From: Pomphorhynchus laevis
Lineage: Eukaryota > Acanthocephala > Palaeacanthocephala > Echinorhynchida > Pomphorhynchidae
DNA length: 64,000 nucleotides
NCBI GenBank assembly: GCA_012934845.2
Contig: WNNJ02003568.1
Coordinates: 1-64,000 of the forward strand
Direction of reading: 5' to 3'
The notes beneath the pieces were generated by a model. The model ran no database searches. It saw only the letters and a list, made by a program, of their open reading frames with translations, and had not been told where the DNA came from. Every line of letters begins with the position of its first letter. The stretch's first letter is position 1. The position numbers were made by a program, and so were the translations under genes. Positions 22,365-33,740 of the stretch are shown one piece after another.

Positions 22365-24945
22365 AGAAAAAAAAATAAATCTATTTTGAATTGCGAATGC
22401 GTGCCAACGGTGAGCTTATAAGCCTATTAAAAATGACAAACAATGATCAAAATTGATAAAAAATAACTTTGAAGATGAATTTTGAATGGCATGAACAAGG
22501 AAGTCGAGCGGATGTACGAAGGGAGTTAATTCCGAGCAAGAGACACACGAACAGAAAAATAAAGATTTGTCGAATAATTTGGAGTGAAGAGGAGTAGGGA
22601 ATAAGATGATCTTAAGGATAAAGAAGCAGAACGAGATTCACTGATATATAAAAGATATAATTATGAAGGGGAATTGCCATTAGAACATGATGGGTCAGGA
22701 GAATCAAACGAAACTGGGCATGGCGGCCAATTGTCGGATGCCAGGAAAGATTGAAAATATGTTAAGATATGTGGCCAAAACGACGGAGAAGTAGAACGCG
22801 AGCTGCTGAGTTTGCAATACGTTGGAGAGGTTGGAGAGCAGTCTTGAGAGAGTTCGAGTAGAGGCTAAAGCAATAATTTATTCAGAAAAATTAAATGGGA
22901 GATAAAAGTGAAAGACGAGCGAAAATCGATCAACCTACGAATACGGCTAATATCACGGAGTAGCAAGAACGAGGAGCAGACTTTATCGGAAACAAATGGC
23001 TTGAGATAATGATGGTTGTTTAAGTGGTGGCCGATGAATACCATATCATTTACGATAGGAAGAATAGTTTAGTAGAGATATACAGTAGGTGGGGTAATGT
23101 TGAAATTAGAGGGAATTATCTACATGATTTTGGACTTTGCAGGATTGAGCAATAGGCGAAGCCAATAAAGGTGATGAGAAACGGATAAAAGGCAATCGAA
23201 GGAAGTGTACGCAAGATCACGGATTTGAAGGGAGGTTAGCTAAGAGTAGAGGATAGTGTCACCAGCATATTGCTTTAAATGAAAATTGTGTGTTGGTTAT
23301 TGAAGAGATATCACCGAGAAGAAGGGAGAAAATAACAATACCTAGCACTGAGTCTTGACGAACAACGTGTGCGAGAGAAGACGGTTGAGAGACTGAATTG
23401 ACGATGTCGAATGCAGATGATATACCAAGAGATATGATGATGTTACAAAGTTTTTTGTCGTAATTGTAGAAGATTACTAAAGACTTTGTGACACACCAGT
23501 CCGGTGGAATGATTAGAACGAAAAGTAGATTGAAACGGGGATATAAATTTGACGATAGAATATATGTATTATCCTGATTTAGCACAAGACGTTCGAAGAG
23601 TTTTTATAAGGATTGAATAATACATATAGGACGATATGAATACGGAAGTGAACTGTCGGGAGAGAGTTTTTTTCAGAAGTGGACAAACAATGACAGATTT
23701 CTAGTTTGACGGAAAAGTACCGCAATGGATAAAAGAGTTGAACAAGGTTGTCAAAATGGAGATACCTAAGGCAAATAAGCTTAAGTAAGTACATAGGTAG
23801 AGGGTCGGCAGAATATTTGCTAGGCAATGAACGTAGAAATTTTAAAAAAATTCAGAATAAGCGTGAAAGAGATAGATTTTAGAAAGAGAGAATTGTATTG
23901 AGGCAGTCGATGATTGTAGATTTGAATGGATATATGATAAAGTATACGCATACTTAGATTGAAGATAAGAGGAAAACAAGTTTGAATCAATGTTACTACG
24001 CTGAGCTACATGAGAGGAGTGAGTTTAAAGTGCGCCAAGTAGATTTTGGGACGAATAAGTGAGCTTAATCTGCCAGAAGAGTGTGCATTTACTTTGTAGG
24101 AGAGAGTAATATGAACGACGAATTTTGAGGTAGGCATCACGATACTCGGAGGATACAAAAGTATAACCTCGTTTGAGGAAACGGTGATATACCCTAAAAG
24201 CGTGACGCATGTGACGCTTAGAAATTTCACAGTAAGAATCAAATCATGGTGTGCTTCAAGAACGCTTACGAGTGTTTGATCGGCGAGGTAATGTGCAATC
24301 GAGAATTGTTGTGAGCTCAGAGTCAAATATAAAGGATAGAAAATCGACGGAGAGGGAAGGCGAATTAGGTGACACAAGAGCAGAGATAAGAATAGCAGAT
24401 CGAAATAAAGTAAGATTGAGAAATATCTACCGTCGATTAAAGGTAGGCGAGACTCGAGAGGGAGCAAGGTGATGAGTAACATTTAGGGTAAGTAGAAAGT
24501 AGTCAGAGAAACCAGGATCTGAGATATTAAATGAAACATGTGTAGAGAAACTGTACGGAGTTGTAATGATAACAAGAGTACCGACAAGTATATGAGTGGG
24601 AGGGGTCAGAATGTAAACATGCTTGTAAAGAATGTTTACAAGTTTGATGAAATCTAAATCGGAAAGGCGATTTAAGCGAATGTTGAAACCATCTAGTACA
24701 AACAGGAGAGTGCTGAAAGTGAACAGTAGGAAAGAAGATCAGCTAGTTCATTGAATAACTTGGATGAATGATGGGAAGATCCAGGACGATATATGTGTTG
24801 AAGTTGAAATGGATGAGATGATCTCAGATAAGTAATTTGAAAGATTCAAGTGCTAGAGAACAATTAATTTTTATGAAAGAGACCAAGGAGAGCGGGCAAA
24901 GGCAACAATTCCACCGTAATTTAAAGTGAATGTTAATAACCCATC
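22365..24945 (-). mobile_element. Decayed L2/CR1-type LINE (copy B), inserted in LINE A
   Basis: Minus-strand frames match the intact element at 58011-60757: LDGFNIRLNRL (24700, GDFNIRLDR in the intact copy), RHAFRVYHRFLKRGY (24190), SADPLPMYLLKLIC (23810), SSAFDIV (23420), GDISS and the 3' end. The 3' terminus (GGCACGCATTCG then AAATAGATTTATTTTT) corresponds to GGCACGCATTTGTCACG of the intact copy. It is 5'-truncated near 24945, just after GIVAF in the endonuclease, and has many stops. Two shorter minus-strand frames overlap it. Confidence 0.82.
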
Positions 24946-24959
24946 ATCAGAAGAGCGTT

Positions 24960-25327
24960 AACAATAGTGATGCTGGTGTTCAAAAAAGGTGACCGCCGTT
25001 TAGCTGATAACCATTGAGCTATAAGCCTTATGAGTTATATGGAGAAAGTACTCGAAAGGATTATTGACGATTACATAGTCGAGCGTTACACACCAACATA
25101 GCTCTATGCAACATGATTTTAGAAATCGGCGTTGTTGCTTTACGAACCTTGTGCCTGCCCATGAAGCTTGAATTGAATCCGTGTCCATGGTTAAGACATT
25201 GGGTGTTATTATGTTTGATTTAAATCGTTAGTTCGACCGTGTTCCCATAGTCGTCTCATTCAAATAGTGCTCGAACATAGTATTAACAGTTTGTTGTAGG
25301 ATGGACTAGTTACTTTCTATCTATTAT
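24960..25327 (+). mobile_element. CR1-like LINE A, reverse transcriptase part (resumption)
   Basis: Begins VFKKGDRRLADNH then AISL and EKVLERIIDDYIVER, the standard start of the RT domain in CR1/Jockey-group LINEs, followed by a RCCFTNL-like block and VMFDLNR-FDRVP. The frame is broken by transitions, including TGG to TGA. About 50 codons expected between the two halves are missing at the insertion point. Confidence 0.75.
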
Positions 25328-25356
25328 CAATTCGTACTCTTGCCGAGTACGAATTG
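25328..25356. repeat. Perfect 12-bp hairpin, 5-nt loop, at an element boundary
   Basis: CAATTCGTACTC, loop TTGCC, then the exact reverse complement. It lies just where LINE A ends and the GC-rich RLE element begins (about 25363), so it may mark the insertion junction. GCCGAGTAC is also repeated directly. Confidence 0.85.
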
Positions 25357-25535
25357 CCGAGTACAACATCTGGCGGGATCAGCCACTATCCTCACCTAAT
25401 CTTATAGAACGACTTTCAAACAATCCGATTTCGTCTATATCTGTAGGCCGCGAGACCGTCATTGCCGCGGTCAACTCTTTTCCTTCAGCGTCGGGACCAG
25501 GTTGCCTGGGGCTAAGACTGGAGCATCTCCAGGAC

Positions 25536-26165
25536 ATGTTACGAGCAAATAGCGGCGGTTCGCTAGCAGAGAATCTGACGCACCTTGTCAACCATCTTCT
25601 GGCGGGACTAGCACCCTCTGAAGTGGCGCCTTACATTGGCGGCGCGAACTTGATCGCACTTCCCAAAAAGGACGGGGGTATAAGAACAATTGCCGTTAGC
25701 GAAACTCTACGCCGTCTCTGCTCAAAATGCATATGTCTCCAACTCCGCAAAAGTTTCGCCGGTCTCCTACAACCAACACAACTAGGAGTAGCAACCCCAA
25801 AGGCAGTGGAAAGGATCGTTTACAACGTCCGACGAATCCACGAACATCACGCCAACGACAACAACTGGGCCTGGGCAAAGATCGATCTTTCAAACGCCTT
25901 CAACTCATTGTCCAGAGCGCACTTACGAGCGGCGGTCCGAGAGAACGTCCCGGAGCTCTTGCCATGGTTTGACTTTTCATACAAGTGCAAGGCACCCCTT
26001 CGTTTCGGCCCGCAGGACCCTCTCAATTCATGTGAAGGAGTCCAGCAGGGTGGCACGTTGGGCCCGTTCCTCTTCTCGTTGGCCATTAAGAAAACGATTG
26101 AACAAGTTTCTCATATCCCTGAAATAAACCTCAACATGTGGTACCTGGACGATGGCATAGTCTGA
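25536..26165 (+). CDS. RLE element E1, reverse transcriptase palm region
   Basis: A 209-codon open frame starting at an internal ATG (the true N-terminus is upstream, truncated). It covers RT motifs 1 to 5: LIALPKKDGGIRTIAV, KIDLSNAFNSL (catalytic Asp in motif A), GVQQGGTLGPFLF (motif B), and WYLDDG (motif C, with YLDD in place of the YADD of most LINEs). It ends at a TGA immediately after motif C where related proteins continue, so the element is inactive as it stands. Confidence 0.75.
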   Translation: MLRANSGGSLAENLTHLVNHLLAGLAPSEVAPYIGGANLIALPKKDGGIRTIAVSETLRRLCSKCICLQLRKSFAGLLQPTQLGVATPKAVERIVYNVRRIHEHHANDNNWAWAKIDLSNAFNSLSRAHLRAAVRENVPELLPWFDFSYKCKAPLRFGPQDPLNSCEGVQQGGTLGPFLFSLAIKKTIEQVSHIPEINLNMWYLDDGIV

Positions 26166-26623
26166 GAGACGCCTTCGGCAATCGCATCCGCACTCGGCGG
26201 GCTAGACACGAGTTTCAAGGCGATTGAATTGCTGCTAAACTGGGGAAGACAGAGGTCATCGGCACGCCTTAAGCCATAAGATCTTGCTTATCCCTACTGT
26301 CCGAGGTGGTTTCGATGAACACCTCTGGAAACATGCACTTGTTAGGCATACCAATCGGTGACGAGTCTTTCATAGAAATCCACCTGACAAACGAGATTCT
26401 GCCACCGCTAATTCAGACAATCGATGCAGTAGCCAAGCTGCCAGACCCTCAAGTCGGATACCTCCTTCTTAAACACTGAGCTTCCTCGTCTAAGATAAAC
26501 CACCTTCCGCGTTCAGTTGATCCAAGGATTACAAAAACGTTTTGTCAGTCATTCGACAGACAAATCGCCAGCGCCTTTCAGAAAATATGCGCGTGTCAAC
26601 TACACGAAGCAGCGAAATCACAG

Positions 26624-28158
26624 ATGACACTCCCAATCCGTCTGGGTGGATTTGGCCTAAGATGCAATGCGGCGCATGTCCAGAGCGCATTTATACATAG
26701 CGTGATGCAGGTCGGAGAAGAATACAGTCTGGATCCTACACTTTTTCCTGGCTATTCAGAGGCATTAGCCACCCTTAGAACCACAGTGGGATCTCACTTC
26801 ATACCGTCTACGGAGGGCGGTCAATCATCAACCTCACGCCTGATTGAAAATCTCGCCTCGACACAGCTGATACAATCATCTAGCGAAATGGATCGTGCCC
26901 GACTACATGCAGTGTCGTGTCCAAAAGCTGGGGCTTGGCTTAGTGCTGTACCAAATGCGGCATCTGGAACGGAATTAACACCCCCACAGTTCTGTATTCT
27001 AGTCCGCAAGTGGCTTGGGATTCCTTTTCACGAAAAGGATTATAGATGCGGCCACTGCATGCGCATAGCTGATAAGAAAGGCATACACTCACTAACTTGT
27101 CAATACGGGGGTTACCAAAGACTGAGGCATAATGCTATTCGTGACGTGGTATTCGCAGCCACACAATCAGCCCGGATGGATGTAGCTCTGGAAGTGCGAG
27201 GTATTATCCCGGACCTACGTCGGCAGACATCCTATTTTATGGGGACCCTGTCCATGCAATCGACTTTGCAGTCACCCACCCACAACAGACGGCATACCGT
27301 CGCTCAGCTGCTAACGCACAGCTCGCCGCCGCTACATCGTACGCGGCTAATGTTAAAGACCGAAAGTACAAGAGCAGGGTCGAAGCAGCGGGGTATATAT
27401 TCTCAGTCGCTGTAGTGGAGTCGTTTGGGAGATGGAATGAAGAGGGAAACAAGGTCATCAAACGGGTTGCAAATAACATGAGCCGGACAAGCGGAGTCAG
27501 ATACGCCGTGACAATCACGTATTTATACCAGCGCATCTCTATTGCAATAATGAGAGGCAACGCCAAAGCAATGTTAGCGTCACTTGACCAGATTCCAATA
27601 TTGACATTTGATGGTGGACACCAGGAAACATGTGAACCCGGGAAACGCCTCTTCGAGCCAGACTCTTGTGCTTCGAGCCGAACTCTAGATGTGATGAGAC
27701 AACCGGTTTGCAAAGACAACAACAAGAACCATGCCCCAATGAATGAGTATGACGAAATAATCTCCGTGTCATGCAGGACTGAGATAGTGCACCAAATTCC
27801 CGATAGACTGCCAATAATCCAGTCAAGCCCAATTCCTAACATACAAATAATGCCCCAGCAACCTATCCAAACGATCATGACCATTGAACAGCCGCGTACG
27901 CCAACTGCGAAGATCGATATCTACAATGTTGAGTCTTTTCCTGAGCATGAACGAGATGAGTCAGTCAATAGTTAACGTTCAGACGATGATGAAGCTCGAA
28001 GGATAATCTTTATTGAAAAACTCCGTCAACACTACGATGAATATAGGAGGGCCAAAGAGTTACTCCAACACTCCCCAACCGCGTCGGCGATGACGTCGTA
28101 TTGTAACAAACAATTAATATTTGGGACGCAATTGCGGGTAACCCCAATTTGTAACTTG
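26624..28158 (+). CDS. RLE element E1, connection, finger and endonuclease-like region
   Basis: Two consecutive open frames (26624-27415, then 27415 onward to TAA at 27975 and open again to 28158). The first carries the thumb/connection region and the C2HC finger. The second continues after a frame change at about 27240 with AIDFAVTHPQQ, the conserved AYRRSAANAQLAAA stretch and YLYQRISIAIMRGNA. The terminal part is rich in Pro/Gln/Ile (PIIQSSPIPNIQIMPQQP) and is not seen in the other copies here. Confidence 0.65.
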
Positions 28159-28186
28159 TAAATATTTTAACTTGTAATAAAAAAAA

Positions 28187-28229
28187 TTTTTTGCTAATTT
28201 TTTTATCAATAAAAAAAAATTAGCAAAAT
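28187..28229. repeat. Near-perfect AT hairpin at the 3-prime end of E1
   Basis: TTTTGCTAATTTTTTTAT, loop CA, then the complement with two extra A. It sits directly after the untranslated tail of E1 and could be its terminus. Confidence 0.7.
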
Positions 28230-28364
28230 TAGTAGAACAAATTTAAATGTCGTAATTATGATAAAAAGTGAAATGATTCATACGACATTAGAAGGAAATA
28301 ATCCTGACAAATCATTATTATTTTAAAAATTACACAAACGAAGAAATTAACATTATTTCAAATA

Positions 28365-28425
28365 TTAAAATATTTCGATAGCTCCTGATATCATCTTCAG
28401 AAAAATTACAAACATTTATTCAGGA
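28365..28425 (-). ncRNA. Second hammerhead-like motif
   Basis: Minus strand: CUGAAGA (28394-28400), helix II candidate GAUA...UAUC, GAAA (28373-28376), UAUU. It has the same architecture as the motif at 6307-6376, but helix II has changed from GACG/CGUC to GAUA/UAUC, a pair of compensatory changes. Helix I is weaker here. Confidence 0.45.
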
Positions 28426-28439
28426 TAAACTCTAAAATT

Positions 28440-28485
28440 TTACTGAAGATGATAAATCAAATGATCCATCAAAATATAGTGTGAT
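28440..28485 (+). ncRNA. Degenerate hammerhead-like motif, head to head with the previous one
   Basis: Plus strand: ACTGAAGATGAT, then ATCCATC and AAAATATAG. The core G of GAAA is changed to A, so this copy is probably inactive. It faces the 28365-28425 motif about 40 bp away. Confidence 0.35.
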
Positions 28486-28489
28486 TTTT

Positions 28490-29940
28490 TTGGAATAAAA
28501 CTATTTTAGTCGTTTCCATAAATTAAACTATACAGAAATCAATCGATATTTTCAATTAAAATTAATAACTATAAATGCCTTGATTTAGAATCTGAAATAA
28601 ATTTTGTAAAATATTTAGTCTAACTAATGCAATGTTGATAACAGGATAAAAGCGAGCTAATACGAACTAAAAAGAAGAAATCCCAATTAATAAAATTGCA
28701 ATTTTTTACTTATCACCGATAATATCTTTTAATTATTTGCAACAATCTCAAATTTGCTCAGTGCGAAATACGAGAAGGTCATAATAAGAAAAGTGTACAA
28801 AAATATTTGAAGAAATCCTTAAAGGACAAAAATTACATTTCATGAATCTATTATATCGGTGATAGACAATGTATTACCTATTCTAACTTAAATGATACTA
28901 TTCGGGAAGTAGAATATTAACAATAAAGTATTTTTATATTTGGATTTTACAACCTGCCGCTCAATCCATAAAATATATATGGGAACAAATCAAATCAAGT
29001 CACGATTTATGTAAATAAGCGTAATGTTATATTTTATATTTTTACTTATCTGATTTTCTGAATCAATGAAGCAATTACGGCCATTCGAATCTAACGCATT
29101 CAAAAGCAAAGCGGAACAGAGTTAAAAGTTAGGAATAAACGATAAAATAGATGTAATGAAAAACAAGCATAATACACGAGAAAAGCAATTATTTGATATA
29201 AAAGCTTTTGTATAACAACGCCTTTTTCACAACGCCCTTTGTCACAACCCCTTTTTTACTTTGTAAAAGTACATTTAGCAATAAAAAGAATCATTTAAAA
29301 TAAAAATATAAGTGAATCATTGAGCATTTATTACTCAGGAATGCTTTACAAAATGTTGGAAATTGTAGTTTCATTTAGGCTGATGAAAAGTAACATTTTT
29401 AACTGAATGACATTGAATTATCTATCAAATGGATAGTGCTAACAACAGTCTTACTCTACAAGTCTCAATTGTCTGCTTGTCTCACTCTGCAAGCTAAATG
29501 TAAAAGCTGAATTTTCTCCTAATATATTATAGTTTTCAATATAATAAATCACCTTATAACATGTCAGATTGGCTGCGGGCTTTGAATAAATTTGATTACT
29601 AAAGCTTCCACAAACATCTTAAGTTACTTTTGTTCCAAAAAACAGAAGTTCCCTTTTGATTAATGTATTTCCTTTTCAATTTAATAATGTTTGAAACTTA
29701 ATAAAATTTATCTAATTTCAAATAAATTATTATTTTTTGAATATTTAATAATTAAAACTAAATGTTTAAAACTCCGGATGTGCATCATTTATAATTCAAA
29801 CTTATCATGGTTTCTGATCAGAGCTAATACATTTCAACCAAAACTTTTCATTTCTAGTTTAGCAAAAATCCATTTGAGATAATTTTTAATTGTTCAAGCT
29901 AATTACATTAAACAGACAATGGCTTTTTATACTCGATAGG
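28490..29940. other. AT-rich intergenic stretch
   Basis: No protein, RNA or repeat structure supported. A 63-codon open frame at 29691-29882 looks like chance. Confidence 0.45.
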
Positions 29941-29964
29941 TATGTACCGAAATGATTAATATAT

Positions 29965-30140
29965 GCAATAAATATATACATACAACGATATTACAACGAT
30001 ATTACAACGATATTATAACGAGTACAACTATATTACAACAAGTACAACGAGTACAACTCGTATTACTACGAGTACAACGATTACAACGATTACTTCAACG
30101 ATTACATCGATTGCAACGATTTAACAGTGCGTAATATCCA
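29965..30140 (+). repeat. ACAACGATT-type tandem tract upstream of an RLE ORF
   Basis: Repeats of ATTACAACGAT drifting into AGTACAACGAGT and TTCAACGATTAC, about 11-15 bp each. It ends about 180 bp before the zinc-finger ORF at 30317 and is probably that element's 5' untranslated region. Confidence 0.8.
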
Positions 30141-30316
30141 TCAACAACGATTACAAGTGCTTCAACAATTTCAAGTGCCAAATCTCATTCAACAACTTTA
30201 AGTGGACACCACATCGACAAATCCACGAAGGACATAACAAAGTTTACAAGGCAGACTACGTAGATAAGCAGCAAAGTAAGTCCAGATTTGCGACAAAATA
30301 ATCAGCCGCCGCTGGA

Positions 30317-31028
30317 TTGTCATACCCACATGTGATAAGTAACCCGCATCTTACCGAGCCTTTGCCTCCTCAGTCTGACGCTACCCACTCCAATCAACCT
30401 GTCCCTATCGAGTGGGAATGTTCAATCTGCAAAATTTCTTGCAGGATCACCAAATTTGGAAAATTCCGGGTTCACGGGCCCCAACATTCCAGGTGTGAAG
30501 GGTCTGGTCGTAAACTTTCTGCATTACAACATCAACAAACTGCTAATAACTCTGCTCTTCATGTCTTAAATTGATACCGAAGGGCGCTAGATACCATACA
30601 GCTAAGGCATTTACACGTCTCTTAAATGTTCAGGACATTTCGCCAATGTCCCGAACCATTGGCAAAACTCGAAAGTTTCGCCAATGGTTCGGGACATGGA
30701 ATAGATGACCTTCGCCCTAAACACTTGAAATACATGATGTCCTATAGCGCTGATGACGCATTTCCGTCTATGATACTCGCTCTTTCTCGTGTAATCAATG
30801 GTTTTATCAATGGCAATCTTGTCGCGGAAGGAGTGTAGCTTTCCTTTTCGGCGTCCTTATGTGCACTTAATAAAAAAAGATGGCGAGATTCGCCCAATCG
30901 CAATCAGAGAATTCACCGAAAGATTGGCTCAGAGCGAGGAGCAATTGGTATTAATGTGCACGAGGGTTTGCGAGCTTTGTGCTCACGAGGCACTTTTCCT
31001 TAATAATAATTTTTTGAGTCAGTATTAA
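30317..31028 (+). mobile_element. RLE-family element, 5-prime fragment (zinc finger plus RT start)
   Basis: 30317-30570 encodes an N-terminal domain with WECSICKISC...HSRCEGSG, a CCHC-type finger. After a frame change, 30680-30990 encodes SFANGSGHGIDDLRPKHL, LVAEGV-like and LIKKDGEIRPIAIREF, which is RT motif 1-2 of the RLE family. It is broken by frame changes and ends near 31025. A 24-bp inverted copy of its own coding sequence sits at 30646-30669. Confidence 0.75.
30646..30697. repeat. 24-bp hairpin made from adjacent coding sequence
   Basis: Left arm 30646-30669 and right arm 30674-30697 pair at 23 of 24 positions around loop CGAA. The right arm is the conserved RT coding sequence (SFANGSGH), so the left arm is an inverted copy inserted just upstream. 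Confidence 0.93.
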
Positions 31029-31323
31029 ACTATCAAATGCCGTAAACCGACAGAAAAAGAAGGAAAGTAACCACCAAATACTGCTGTGAAAACAAATCAG
31101 ATCAAGATGTTCGACTACATTGCAGTCGTTTCAATCGCGCTTGATGGATCGATGTAGGTAGAATGTCCCGTGTGGAGCGGGGTGATCGGAGACAAGCTGA
31201 TGCCGACCTCGCTATTTCAAAGCTGATATCGCTTTTTGCATTGAGAACCAGGTCGGAATACGTTTTTGTTGACTGATATGCAAGCTTCGATGCTATTGTC
31301 TGAATGAGTGCTCCTGCTTTGTT

Positions 31324-32960
31324 TCAGAATCCACCTGATGTTGAGAAAACCAGTGGCGTGAACGTAGCATGCTCGATTGTCGAGACTCTTTCACAGTACT
31401 TTGCTTTCTTGCGATTTTCGTTATATTCGAATGAAGATTCTGGCCGTCGCTCAGCGTTGGATTGAGCATGTATGAAAAAATACGTTAACGTCGAAAAACG
31501 TTCGCTCAAATCGCGAGCCGTGGAGACTAATACATACAATGTCGAGACGAGCGTTCTGATCGCGAGTAGTTGTGGAGCGTTCGATAATATGTTCTTTTGG
31601 GACACTGGTAAGTTGTAGTTCGGTGCTAACGCCAGGCGATACTTGGCTTAAGGATTGTGCAAATAAATCTGGGATTGCTTTATGGCGGATAGAAGGCGTT
31701 CCTCCATGCTTGCATGACAGATAGTGAGAAATGTGAACTTGAGAATCGCATACGCATGTTCTTTGTTTTAGATTGGGGTCAGTTTGTCCGTATCGGGCAT
31801 TTAAGGCATCATTGAATTCATTGGCTGACAGATGGAATTTTTCGTGTACTAAGGATAGTGCACTTAACCACGAGGATGCACCATTGAAAAGGCGTGATCG
31901 ATAATGTTTCATTGAGGCATTTTCTAAAAGAGGCGAGTTTGATATGCGTTCCCTAGACAAGAGTGCCCTGAATTGTTTAATTTCGTTGAGCGTTTTATTT
32001 TGTAATTCGCGTAGGCAGTTGCCTGTTTGTCCATATCTATAAGAGGATTGGATCATGTTAGAGGATTTTAGTTCTATCAAAGCACTAAATGTGCGGTCGG
32101 CAATGCCAATTTTGCCTACATTTAGTGGTGAGCATAGTACGGACGTCCAAGCACTGTCGAGTTTCTAAGATGCAAACTGCGGGAGAAGCTCCGAAGTTAA
32201 GATGTTCAAAAGATTAATCCACACTGAATCCAGACCTTAACACGTGCACATTATGTGTTTCCATTTTGCTTAAACAGAATTGATTAAGCCAGCGAAGGCT
32301 ACATGGGGAGTCTACATGTGCAACTGCTTTTAGGCGTTGAATAATTGTAATCCATGAAAAGGATAGCTCACTAACAGTAGAGCTTTTGTAGTCTGAAGAT
32401 CTGATTAGTGTGCCAAGTATTGTTATCCCAGCCGTGGATAATCTTATGTTTGTAACAGGGAGGTCTTCGGGATTGAGCTGCTGATGAGAAAGAATTTGAT
32501 ATTTAAGCGGATTTACATAATAACCGTATTTTGGACCTACTGAACGCAGTATATTCCAGACCTGTTTAAGTAGTTCCTACGAAATTGACGTCGTCAGCGG
32601 ATAATTTCTGGAATTTTGCTAAGACCATTCGTTGAATATGTTCGATCAGTGGAAGGGAGGTCACTGCGAATTCAGTCATCGCAAAAGGATCTCCCTGCGT
32701 TAAGCCTTCTGATGAAAGTATTCTGCTATTCCCGACTGTAAACTGAGCAGGTTTCGCGTAAACGTTGCGTAGTGCATACGAAAGTTAATGGCAGGTGATC
32801 CCACGTTATGCAGTGCAACGGCTCTATTAATCTGGTTGAAGGTATTTGAGACATTGACCGTCATAAGGCACATATGGTCACTTCGATGAAACTCGTTTCT
32901 AAGAGTAGTGACGGCTACCTCGATATCTCTTCTTTGGGAAGCTCCAAGTTGAACGAACCA
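31324..32960 (-). mobile_element. RLE-family element copy Y, RT to endonuclease
   Basis: Minus strand, in order: QLGASQRRDIEVAV (about 32925), NVSNTFNQI (motif A), GLTQGDPFAMTEFAV (motif B, 32700), ADDVNFVGT (motif C, 32610), GPKYGYYVNPLKY, GASSWLSALSLVHEKF (31880), finger CVCDSQVHISHYLSC (31755-31715), GGTPSIRHKAIPDL, then the endonuclease-like core LDIVCIS, FFDVNVF and KAKYCERVSTIEHATFTPLVFST ending at 31324. Spread over several frames. The strings match a family I recall from cnidarians (RHNEIRD, ARLDIKA, FFDVRVF, HGSFTPLVFST). Both ends are missing. Confidence 0.82.
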
Positions 32961-33030
32961 TATTACATATATTTTTTCACAATAAAATTTTATTCGCAAT
33001 AAAGAAAAAAACATTGGTACATTTCTGTCC

Positions 33031-33261
33031 TCATTCATGTTCTGCCCTCAGTCCGAAATCGACAGAGTGACATGTCTGTCCCTCATGACTTTTGGTGCTG
33101 GTCACGGTCTGAAACGCTCCATTCCCTGATCTCGGCGCGAGTAAACATGTGGACGCGGCACGAGCTAACGATACGCTGATTCTTGCACGAAGGTCGTTAA
33201 TAACATCGGCATAGTCACATCGATGCACCTGAGAAAATTTTCTTGCCAACGACTTTAGCAA
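33031..33261 (-). mobile_element. RLE-family element copy X, C-terminal fragment
   Basis: 76 codons including LKSLARKFSQ, CDYADVINDLRARISVSLARAASTCL, which matches the last helix region of the family (copy Z has ISIIRSRVSIALAQAVSMCI). It lies directly upstream of copy Y in minus-strand order, so two copies are joined. Confidence 0.72.
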
Positions 33262-33356
33262 ATTTGTCGCGGACTGACCAACTCCATTAATAGCAGTAAG
33301 GACAAATGGAATAAAGCAGCTCTGTTCTATCTCATTAATTCTTTCGTCGTATTATA

Positions 33357-33740
33357 TATTTTTTAGTAATTATATAAGCCCGACGCGAAAAAATGACAAA
33401 TGCCTTTTCGTCATTACTATGACTCATCAGTGCCAGTTCCCTCCAACTGCTGGATGCAGAGGAGGACTAGCATCCGGCAATCAACGAATGAATCAAGTGC
33501 ATGATGTACTAGAAAATCTTTAGTAACATCATCTAGAATGCTGAATTAGCACTACAATAGCTTCACCAAATTGGATCATTAGCAAAAGCACTGGCAAATG
33601 CCAGCGCAAAGTATCTTAATATGGGCTTACTTCTATTCATCAAATGATGATACCATTCCGCGTGAATTTTTAGTAATCATATAAGCCCGACGCGAAAGAA
33701 TGACAAATGCTGTTTCGTCATCACTATGACTCACAACTGT
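33357..33740 (-). repeat. Duplicated RLE 3-prime untranslated segment (33357-33428 and 33668-33740)
   Basis: Both contain TTTTTAGTAAT, ATATAAGCCCGACGCG, AATGACAAATGC and TTTCGTCAT. Read on the minus strand this is the untranslated tail that follows RLE ORFs. The 240 bp between them shows nothing recognisable. Confidence 0.75.

Larger units (their letters stand above)
25363..28220 (+). mobile_element. RLE-family retroelement E1 (RT, finger, restriction-like endonuclease), 5-prime truncated
   Basis: A GC-rich block, about half G+C against about 30 percent around it. RT: ASGPGCLGLRLEHLQDML (25490), YIGGANLIALPKKDGGIRTIAVSE (25635-25700), LSNAFNSLS (25890), GVQQGGTLGPFLFSLA (26040), MWYLDDG (26140). 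Frames shift at about 26245 and there are stops at 26163 and 26478. Then LGGFGLRCNAAH (26642), GAWLSAVP (26930), a C2HC finger CGHCMRIADKKGIHSLTC (27049-27100), an EVRGIIPDL block and DPVHAIDF in a shifted frame, a candidate PD-(D/E)XK core. The C-terminal region has YLYQRISIAIMRGNA and an extra low-complexity tail to 28158. A non-LTR-like element; I know related proteins from cnidarian and sponge genomes, from memory only. Confidence 0.8.
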
